Of a DNA stretch of 64,000 nt, positions 57,237 through 64,000 are shown piece by piece. The stretch spans positions 7,023,519 to 7,087,518 of the forward strand of contig OZ020521.1 in the NCBI GenBank assembly GCA_963971425.1, read 5' to 3'. Source of the stretch: Bryoerythrophyllum caledonicum. Lineage: Eukaryota; Streptophyta; Bryopsida; Pottiales; Pottiaceae. Under the pieces are notes generated by a model. The model did not search any database. It was not told the origin of the DNA and worked only from the letters and a program-made list of their open reading frames with translations. The stretch's first letter is position 1. Each line of letters begins with the position of its first letter. The position numbers and the translations under genes were made by a program.

Positions 57237-59765
57237 AAACCGAACCATAAGAGAGTTCTGTGGATCATCATGACCTGGCTTTTGAACTTGCATTTGCCAT
57301 TCCCAACTAGCAGTGCTCAAATCTCCCACATCCACAGATAAACCATTGTATCCACGCCCCCCTGCTGCAACATTATGATAATGATATTTGATGGAAGGAG
57401 GGATGAGATGGACTATGTCTTCCAACTTAGACACCTTCTCTCGTACAGGAGCAATCCATGCCGTTTTCGTAGGAGCATCCAAATGCTTTGCCAAACTATA
57501 AAGTTGTCCCTTACCCCTTGGAAAATACTTCAGTACGGATATGCAAAAGAACTCCTCCATAGATCTTGGTGCAAATTCTTTGTTGTCCACCATCAACCAA
57601 CGGATGATATTCATCACCGCTTCTCCCCTCTGAAATCGATCGACCGCAAAGGCAATGGTACGGCGTTGTGGAATCTTGTCGTCTACACCATTGAAGTAAT
57701 ACTCTTGGCGAGGTCTACGCCCATTTATCCCCAACGGCTTAGCTGCACATGATCGTATGAGCTGTAGATAATGTGAATCTGGAATCCAGCTGAGCGGCCT
57801 CAACCAATTCTGAGTCATCACCTTTCGTTTCGGTCGCACATCCACATTGGAATCCAACTCTCTCTTCTGTGCATATTGCTTCCACTTTGTCTCTTCTTTC
57901 TTGCTATAAAAAAGAAGTCCATCTTCGTAGTCTTTGCAGACGCGAATGATAGCATCAAAACAATCATCGCTCGGATTCCAGGCATGACGGGTCAAGTCCT
58001 GCATGTTCTTGGCCAGCTTCTTAATCGTAACTTCATTACCGTCAGCCATCTTGTGCAACTTATGCACTGCGCTTGCGGCACTCACCAAAGCAATGCCTCT
58101 GCGTGCATCATCCCCACGGACCAAGCTATTGGGCCTCCCATATAGAACCCAAATCTGGCGAAGCTTCCTTAAATCTTCTTCCACGGTGGAATATGATGTT
58201 CTCTCCCACTCCGCTACATTGATCCGCACCGACTTATCAATGTAAAAACGGCGATCATCATATACCACAAAGGTTGCCTCCCGCCGCTCAAAAAACTCGA
58301 GGTACTCAGTTGTCGGGATCTTATCATTCCTCCACTGTTCCTGTGCAAATTTGCAAGCTGCGACTATATGTTGCCCATCCACTGGCTCCCAAATAATATG
58401 GTCTTCAAGCCAAGCCAACTGAGATCCTACACCACCATTTACAGAAGCACTCCCGTGGATAAGAAAAACGCGCTCAAACTCTCGTGCTGCCCCTTCATTC
58501 GGAAACGACACCTCTTCCTCTGAAATCGTACCGTCGTCGGCAGTAGTATGCAAAATGTATCTAATCGGTCGAAGTACCAATCTGCTCACCCGGTTTCTGA
58601 ACTCTGGATCTCGTAAGCGGCTATACACATCTGTAGCCCTCTTCTGTGATAAAACTCGATGGTTTGTTTCTGGATTTTCCACTGAGACAATGCGATCTAC
58701 ATGTGCGTTAAACACAATGTTCCCCCACAACGATCCTTTCAAAATCTCTTCGACTGTAGGCACTGGAACTTTGTATGTATGTGAAGTTGGAACATAATTT
58801 GGCATCTGTCTTTCCTCCTCTGAATCCTCTGCGGGATCGTTTTCGAGATTGTGGAAATCTTCTTCCTCCTGCGTCACGGGCGACAAATTTACAGTACCTC
58901 CCGGGGTAGATGTAGGGACCCTACGATGACATGTAGACGCCCTGAGTCTCGACCTTGGAACCCTGCCACCTGATCCTGAAGCTCTTCCTATCAACCTTGT
59001 ACCTCTTGCATCCAAACCTAAAGAGCCTCCACCAGAACCGGAACCTACATCCCTCTGATCCCGTCGTGGCCGCTTTGAAGGACGTTCCCTTCGTACTGGA
59101 GGACGAGGTGATGTAGGCATTTCAATGGATGCCGTAGACTGTTGGTCCCCACGCCTACGCCTCTCCCCTACAGGTTGCCAATCCAATTGCGGTCGACGTG
59201 CAATAGCACGATAAACTGGTTCTGTCTCTTCTGGTTCTTCTGGTAGAGCTTGAGCTGCTGCACTTGTTGGATCCGCCGTCCGTATTGCCTCATATCTAAT
59301 ATGCTCATTCATAATCCTCTTTGCCTGTAGCACCATCTCTGGCGATAACGCCAAACAGGCCAAAACATTATTGTGTCTAGCAGTACGTACCGTAGGATGT
59401 ATGCTGACCCAAAATGTCTGTAGTGATTTGAGTAATTTCACTTGTCCTGGATTCTGGATGAGACTTGCAGGGACAGATGCTAGAAGCAACTTCTTAGAAA
59501 GAGAAAACTTCACCGGTGTCGTATTTGGATCTGATACCAACGTCACATATACCATATCATCGGGTCGGCCAGAGATTGCTTGGATTTCGCCGCAACGTCT
59601 CCCCAATCCTGATGAACGCTTTGATAGCTCAAAGGAATAAATTGTCACCCACAAGAATGGCTTAAACGGCTCCACTTCCGCAATCCACCAGCCGTGACTC
59701 TCCCAGTCCTTGTCAATATTAGGTGCCATAACGCCACACTCTAAAAACCTGAATGATATTACCAT
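57201..59765 (-). CDS. ParB-like domain protein, N-terminal half of the ParB-like/MTase gene, 854 aa
   Basis: ATG at 59765; the second Met (59729, MAPNIDKDWESHGWW) is an equally good start and may follow an acceptor-like TTTTTAG. Residues 1-160 form a globular N-terminal domain of unknown type. 170-330 is a basic, disordered linker (RRERPSKRPRRDQRD). 330-500 is a domain with WEPVDGQHIVAAC (459-471), which fits the 'DGQH/GNHR' signature of ParB/Srx-type nuclease folds. 500-854 is helical with no recognised family. The frame ends at TAA 57203-57201 and overlaps the methyltransferase-like frame by about 34 nt in another phase. One 1300-residue protein broken by a single shift is the simplest reading. 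The gene is probably part of a mobile element; no inverted repeats were located. Confidence 0.55.
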   Translation of the reverse strand: MVISFRFLECGVMAPNIDKDWESHGWWIAEVEPFKPFLWVTIYSFELSKRSSGLGRRCGEIQAISGRPDDMVYVTLVSDPNTTPVKFSLSKKLLLASVPASLIQNPGQVKLLKSLQTFWVSIHPTVRTARHNNVLACLALSPEMVLQAKRIMNEHIRYEAIRTADPTSAAAQALPEEPEETEPVYRAIARRPQLDWQPVGERRRRGDQQSTASIEMPTSPRPPVRRERPSKRPRRDQRDVGSGSGGGSLGLDARGTRLIGRASGSGGRVPRSRLRASTCHRRVPTSTPGGTVNLSPVTQEEEDFHNLENDPAEDSEEERQMPNYVPTSHTYKVPVPTVEEILKGSLWGNIVFNAHVDRIVSVENPETNHRVLSQKRATDVYSRLRDPEFRNRVSRLVLRPIRYILHTTADDGTISEEEVSFPNEGAAREFERVFLIHGSASVNGGVGSQLAWLEDHIIWEPVDGQHIVAACKFAQEQWRNDKIPTTEYLEFFERREATFVVYDDRRFYIDKSVRINVAEWERTSYSTVEEDLRKLRQIWVLYGRPNSLVRGDDARRGIALVSAASAVHKLHKMADGNEVTIKKLAKNMQDLTRHAWNPSDDCFDAIIRVCKDYEDGLLFYSKKEETKWKQYAQKRELDSNVDVRPKRKVMTQNWLRPLSWIPDSHYLQLIRSCAAKPLGINGRRPRQEYYFNGVDDKIPQRRTIAFAVDRFQRGEAVMNIIRWLMVDNKEFAPRSMEEFFCISVLKYFPRGKGQLYSLAKHLDAPTKTAWIAPVREKVSKLEDIVHLIPPSIKYHYHNVAAGGRGYNGLSVDVGDLSTASWEWQMQVQKPGHDDPQNSLMVRFRRGLFHSDHVR

Positions 59766-60429
59766 ACAATAGTAATTGTTAATATGGTGTAAAATTTATT
59801 TTTGTTTGTATAGTTTTTTAATCTTAAAGATAATAAGAAATTAGCATATTAATTCAAACTAAACATTTTGACACATTGTCCCACATTGTTGCACATTGTC
59901 GAGCAAGTTACCAAAAATTGTTCTTCCTTTCTACATAAAACTTTATGATTTTCATATTGTTTACTTTTTATTTTCCCCATGGCATTATGTGGTGTAAACC
60001 TTCTTATTGACCATTTGGATTATCATTCTAAAACATATTAAGTTCACAAAAAAATAAAACATGAATTAACAACTTTTGAACCTCCAATCTTTGCACAATT
60101 TTTTTGACTACGCTGCACCTTTTATTTACCTCTAAAAATTGGTGTACAAGGTACTCATATCATGCTTAACATGGTGGGAATGAATTTAGACCTTGTGTAG
60201 TGCAAAAATTGGACACCAAGTGAAGTCAATGTCTGCTGATCCACTTAACGCAGTGAAGAAAATGAACCCTTTCCTGTACTTCAAACACTATAATCTTTCA
60301 ATCCGTGCGGTCAAAGTCTTTGAAATTTTGTGAAAATGGCTTGGTAATAACTTCAATTTTTTGTAATCGTACAATTTTCTAACTCTACAAGTTGGTGTAT
60401 ATGCCTTTCAAGTTAACTAATGTATAAAT
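59766..60429. other. Fragment of the piggyBac-like family and spacer
   Basis: 59850-60335 carries family words (ACATTTTGACACATTGTC; TTCTTATTGACCATTTGGAT; CTTTCAATCCGTGCGGTCAA) but no terminal ends, so it is a partial, diverged copy. Confidence 0.5.
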
Positions 60430-60660
60430 GAAATAACCTCAAAGTGAAATGACCTCCAAATAAAATGATCTCCAAATGAAATTACCTCAAATGAAATTAC
60501 CTCCAAATAAAAGATGACCTCCAAATAAAATTACCTCCAAATGAAAGATGGCTTCTAGATGAAATGACCTCAAAATGAAAGATGACCTCCAGATGAAATG
60601 AACTCCAATTGATATGACCTCCAAATGAAAGATGACCTCCACAGAAAATGACCTGTAAAT
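60430..60660. repeat. Short tandem repeat, GACCTCCAAATGAAA(GAT) units
   Basis: About thirteen diverged copies of a 15-18 bp unit GACCTCCAAATGAAAGAT. Minus-strand 70-codon frames through it are repetitive artefacts. Single units recur at 60816-60840. Confidence 0.8.
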
Positions 60661-61608
60661 GAAAGATCTTAGTTGATAAATCTTCAATCCAAAGGTGTGA
60701 AAACACACAAATACAAATATTGTTGGTTAATCCTTACACCACAGAAGGTGCCACTTGTGACCATATTATTGACCATGTCTGATGTTGTATTTGAACATGA
60801 TATGGTTCACATATTAAAATGACCTCCAAATAAAAGCTCTTAGTAAAAGAATCTTCAATACGAAGGTGTTAGTCTTGCTAAACCATAAAAAAAAAATATT
60901 ATACTGGGTAAAATATGGGCTTGTATATACAAATTGCAACTGAAGTTAAAAAGTTAAAAGAAGCTACAACTTACATTGTAATTGGCTCAATGAACAACTC
61001 TTGTGACACATGTAACACTATGATATGTATACTTAAATCACATTAAACATGAAAAGGTTATAAGGTAAACCACCAGGCCAAAAGAACACAAGCATCACCT
61101 CAACCCTAGGACTTCCATGATTAGTGCCATTCATTAGAAATTCAATCATGGACATTAATAAGAAGGCTCGCATTGAATTAAACCTCTCTTGCAGTTGCAC
61201 AATACCCTCCACCACAAATTGTATATACCTTAATGAAATTGTCACAGGTGAAAACTTCTAACACCGTAAGCACCGCGTTGCTTTGATCCACGACCCTTAG
61301 ATGGCCTCCACCAGCAGCTGGATCTTGATGCCAATATATAGGTCAATGTGCGAGTCTTACATATCAACTAGGGTTGGTGTAGGGTAGGGTATTTGAAGGA
61401 TATCACACAGTGATATCCGGATCTTGGGCGGTCATTGGAAATGCTTCCCTGGAGGTCCACGGCCGCACACCCCAACTCTTGGTGCAAACTCGAAGAGAGC
61501 AAAGTCGAAGTAGGAACTCCTGTGAACCCGCGATGATTAGTGTGGCAAACTGTTACTTGTTGTGAGAGTGTTTACTTGCTGTGATCGTATGTGTGCAGAG
61601 TATCAGAC
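60661..61608. other. Spacer, no gene seen
   Basis: No supported coding frame. 61250-61500 is GC-richer and includes TGGATCTTGATGCC-type sequence but no domain. Confidence 0.35.
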
Positions 61609-61890
61609 TTGTGCTCGACCTGCGTCGACTGGTGCTTGATCTGCGTCCACTTGTGCTCGACCTGCGTCGACTAGTGCTTGACCTGCATCCACTTGTGCTC
61701 GACCTGTGTCAACTTGTGCTCGACATGCGTCGACTTGTGCTCGACTTGTGTTGGACCTGCGCCGACTTGGTGCTCGACGTACGTTTAGTGCACCTGCGTT
61801 CGAAGATCTGACCTGCGTCGACTTGTGTGTCTCACCGTTTGATCTTATTTACGTCGACTTGTGTTCGACCTGCGTTTGATAGTCTCGGCA
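61609..61890. repeat. 21-bp minisatellite, TGTGCTCGACCTGCGTCGACT
   Basis: About nine near-tandem copies followed by spaced ones to 61890. The plus-strand frame across it is a periodic 'LVLDLR' artefact. Confidence 0.85.
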
Positions 61891-61929
61891 CAGGTCACAT
61901 CTCCTTCACCAATCTCTAGTCTCTCTGAT

Positions 61930-62300
61930 CTCTCAGCGCAGGTCAGAAGGAGGTCCGGCGTGTGCAAAGAGGTGCTCCGGCATGCGCAAGTGCAAGGAGG
62001 TGCTCTGGCGTGCGGAGGTGGTCCGGTGTGCGCAAGTGCAAGGAGGTGCTCGGCGCAAGGAGGTGTTCGGCACAGGTGTGATTGGCGTAGGAGGTTCACT
62101 TTGCAAGCGAGGTTCTGTGGAAGCTTCACTCCGGGTGTCACACGGTTCTAGGACGGTCCTTGAAATTGTTATGTCACGAGGTGTGTGGCCGCACACCTCT
62201 GTACGAGGTAAAGGTTCTAGAGCGCGACGAAGGCGGCGCTAGGGTTTCCACAAAGGCGGCGCTAGGGTTTCCTGCGGCGCTAGGGTCTCCTCAACGTCCA
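61930..62300. repeat. GC-rich short repeats (GGAGGTGCTC; GGCGGCGCTAGGGTTTCC)
   Basis: 61935-62075 repeats CAAGTGCAAGGAGGTGCTC[CT]GGCGTG several times. 62230-62290 has three GCGGCGCTAGGG units. Frames on both strands are low complexity. Confidence 0.7.
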
Positions 62301-62639
62301 CGTCACAGGTAGGGTTTCAGATGTTGTATTGGCTGCTAGTGCTTTTGTGATGGCATCTATCAATATTGCATTCTTTCTCTCTTGTGAGGGTTGTCAGGAA
62401 TTTCTTTTGGAGCAGAGCACAGAATAGTAAGATTGTAGAGGCTGACATTGACGTTCGTGCTTCAGGTGATTGAGTTTTTTTTTTTTCAGGTGATTTAGTC
62501 TCCGATTTAGAACTAACGGCGGCGCTGTCTTGTGCATTCAAAACCAACGGTGTTTATTAACACCACCTATTCTACAGATTCGGTGTCAACCTCCTGGCTC
62601 CAACACATGGTCATAACAAGGCATGTCTATCCGTATCTG

Positions 62640-63340
62640 TGCAGGACGTTTCTCTACCAACAGAACTGGAGAATTTGGCGTGAAGAGAAGCTTGGTCACT
62701 GATTTGTATATGGTCCCTGATTTGTACCCAACAGTACTGGAGAATTTTGCGTGAAGAGAAGCTTGGTCACTGATTTGTGTATGGTCACTGAATTGTGTAT
62801 TTCCATCACAGGTACTGATGTTGCAATCACAGATGATGATCTTTCTTAGGCTTGAAGGACGTGGTTGACTGATCAGACATGACTGATTTGTACCAACAGT
62901 ACTGGAGAATTTGGCGTGAAGAGAAGCTTGGTCACTGATTTGTACCCAACAATATTGGAGAATTTTGCGTGAAGAGAAGCTTGGTCACTGATTTGTGTAT
63001 GGTCACTGAATTGTGTATTTCCATCACAGGTACTGATGTTGCAATCACAGATGATGATCTTTCTTAGGGTTGAAGGACGTGGTTGACTGAATTGTGTATT
63101 TCCATTACAGGTACTGATCTTGCAATCACAGATGGTGATCTTTCTTAGGCTTGAAGGATGTGGTTGGCTGATAAGACATGACTGATTTGTACCAACAGTA
63201 TTGGAGAATTTGGAGTTAAGAGAAGCTTGGTCACTGATTTGTGTATGGTCACTGATTTACATGTATGGCCGCTGATTGTATGGTCACTGATTTACATGTA
63301 TGGCCACTGATTGTATGGTCACTGATTTAATTCTTTCGGA
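62640..63340. repeat. Complex tandem repeat with AGAATTTGGCGTGAAGAGAAGC units
   Basis: Five copies of GGAGAATTT[GT]GCGTGAAGAG AAGCTTGGTCACTGATTTGT (near 62667, 62735, 62905, 62960 and 63205), and three of a longer segment containing GTATTTCCATCACAGGTACT and GATGATCTTTCTTAGG. It ends in TGGTCACTGATTTACATGTA repeats. This is a higher-order array of roughly 230 bp. Confidence 0.75.
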
Positions 63341-63359
63341 GCAGAGCACTAAATAGCAC

Positions 63360-63864
63360 ATTGGTATGTTTTTGATTGATAATCCGAATGGTCGATAAGA
63401 AGGTTTGCACTACATATTGTTGTGGGAAAAAAAAAGTAAAAAATACAAAGATCTCTAACTTTTATGTGGAAAAGAAGAAGGTTTTTTAGTTCCTTGTCTG
63501 ACAATGTGTGAAAATGTTTGACTTGGGTTAATATGCTATTTTTCACTAAAAACAAGAACTTTTTTTTTCACAATATGAAGGGAAAAAATATTACTTGCTA
63601 GTATTGAAAATCTCACATTCAATAGACTGTCCTAGCAAAAGTTTTTGGAGGTGCCTGAAGTGCCCGCCCTCCCCATTTAAAATTCAAAACCTTATAACTT
63701 TTTCATTATATGTCGAATTTAGGGAAAAGAATTCTCCCACTAAGGTCTTAGTAATGCCCTTCTATAGTAAAAATTTCAAAGCGGAATGTTGAAAATTGAC
63801 ACCATAGGAACCTGACCAAACTTTCAAAAAGCCCATTTTTGACACTTGGTCCTTTAGGGGTTAA
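63360..63864. mobile_element. Right half of a piggyBac-like element
   Basis: Matches the distal half of the 12900-13852 copy (GATTGATAATCCGAATGGTC; TGTTGTGGGAAAAA; CACTAAAAACAAGAA) and ends GGTCCTTTAGGGGTTAA. The left half is missing; the border lies where the 62640-63340 tandem repeat ends. Confidence 0.65.
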
Positions 63865-64000
63865 TGGTTTCTCAAGTTTCCTTGCTTTGATTGAACAATA
63901 CCTCCTTTTTCTGTTGTGAATCTTGCCCGTTTTAGAAAATGCTATCAATTTCAGTGATCACGTCATTTCGAGGTTCTAGGTATGGATTGTTTGGGCATGG

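Noticed and set aside
1..64000. CRISPR array or bacterial operon
   Set aside because: No regularly spaced identical repeats with unique spacers; genes show eukaryotic introns.

Overview
The window looks like repeat-rich nuclear DNA of a green plant from the streptophyte line, most likely a non-seed plant (bryophyte or charophyte-like). The reasons are a nuclear gene for the Rubisco small subunit (rbcS) with a chloroplast transit peptide and one spliceosomal intron, an F-box/kelch gene of plant type, GT-AG introns, low gene density, AT-rich spacers with GC-rich minisatellites, and a 200-base run of N. The rbcS mature part has both land-plant and algal flavour. The organism is inferred from gene content only; no species is claimed.

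Layout. 0-6 kb: one probable intronless plant gene (3102-4070, +) among foldback elements. 6.5-11.3 kb: a large minus-strand transposase-like gene with a DUF7869-type core, one in-frame TAG and an upstream exon. 12-14 kb: satellite, assembly gap and a piggyBac-like non-autonomous element. 18.8-24.6 kb: a coiled-coil/RING gene and a hAT transposase gene, both on the minus strand, separated by a 22-bp minisatellite. 25-29.7 kb: minisatellites and spacer with one short coding remnant. 30.1-31.5 kb: a degenerate transposase. 31.9-37.25 kb: a decayed multi-exon plus-strand gene with a ParB-like and a methyltransferase-like part. 40.8-41.8 kb: rbcS with a stop at an invariant Trp. 43.2-44.7 kb: an F-box/kelch pseudogene split near its 3' end by a 589-bp CACTA element. 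48.4-50.8 kb: unrecognised coding stretches and two copies of a 400-bp terminal-inverted-repeat (TIR) element. 51.3-55.1 kb: nested piggyBac-like elements, one holding a tRNA-derived SINE. 55.7-59.8 kb: a nearly intact ParB-like/methyltransferase-like gene on the minus strand. 60-64 kb: minisatellites and element fragments.

How it fits together. Most coding capacity belongs to mobile-element-type genes. The most unusual is the ParB-like plus permuted amino-methyltransferase-like architecture, found twice in the window, once nearly intact and once decayed. The large element genes each carry about one visible lesion (a stop or a frameshift), while the smaller host-type genes (rbcS, F-box) are also broken. 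This suggests a silenced, decaying region, or uncorrected indels in the assembly.
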